A stretch of 64,000 nucleotides of DNA, from positions 33,535 through 97,534 of the forward strand of contig JASANC010001321.1 in the NCBI GenBank assembly GCA_030248135.1, read 5' to 3'. This stretch comes from Theristus sp. LFF4_11 (Eukaryota > Nematoda > Chromadorea > Monhysterida > Xyalidae). A program made the translations under genes and the position numbers. The notes under the pieces are model-generated. The model saw only the letters and a program-made list of their open reading frames with translations, made no database searches and had not been told where the DNA came from. This document shows, piece by piece, positions 63,906 through 64,000 of the stretch (position 1 is the stretch's first letter; each line of letters begins with the position of its first letter).

Positions 63906-64000
63906 GAACGTGTGTTCACAGGTGTTTTCCTGTGACGGGTCAACTTGGTTGGAATAAAAATTAAAAAATAGGTTTTTTTCTGGAAAACACCTGCCTACAT

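Overview
The window is eukaryotic. Genes are split by many introns with GT...AG borders, coding exons are GC-richer than the intron and spacer DNA, and transposon-derived repeats are dense. A long minus-strand gene at 24.5-26.8 kb belongs to the MLT-10 moulting family, which is known from nematodes. A captured GOT-1 fragment also reads like the nematode enzyme. A nematode is therefore the best guess; I cannot name the species or clade.

Layout. 1-2.1 kb is a repeat complex: GC-rich 107-bp tandem units in opposite orientations around a small inverted-repeat element that carries a 19-bp minisatellite. 2.6-22.4 kb is one gene on + for an unconventional myosin XVIII (32 exons modelled, 1,856 codons, in frame throughout). 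Its introns hold a (TTGTG)n tract, a 933-bp pure (GTT)n tract and several mobile repeats. 24.5-26.8 kb (-) is the MLT-10-like proline-rich protein (5' end not found). 28.6-38.4 kb (-) is a cationic amino-acid transporter of the SLC7/CAT family (12 exons, 605 codons); one intron contains a nest of transposons, the innermost of which carries two in-frame exons of an aspartate aminotransferase. 40.9-47.1 kb (+) is a Cys-loop ligand-gated ion channel subunit (7 exons seen, N-terminus missing). The intron that splits its Cys-loop contains a 3-kb palindromic element inserted into a tRNA-derived SINE. 47.6-48.7 kb (+) is a small cysteine-rich protein of unknown role. 50.1-53.7 kb (-) is a protein with the CEP104 zinc-finger array (9 exons, 442 codons). 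55.2-61.0 kb (+) holds three tandem paralogues of a small secreted six-cysteine family that I do not recognise. 61-64 kb is mostly repeats and unassigned DNA.

How the genes relate. They look like independent transcription units with unrelated roles: actin/membrane cytoskeleton, cuticle moulting, amino-acid uptake, neurotransmission, cilium/centriole tip and secreted peptides. The only local gene cluster is the tandem secreted family. The most striking material is the layered transposon history and that family.

Exon models were made by eye from splice motifs, reading phase and remembered family sequences. Every multi-exon model listed is phase-consistent, but none has been tested against RNA.
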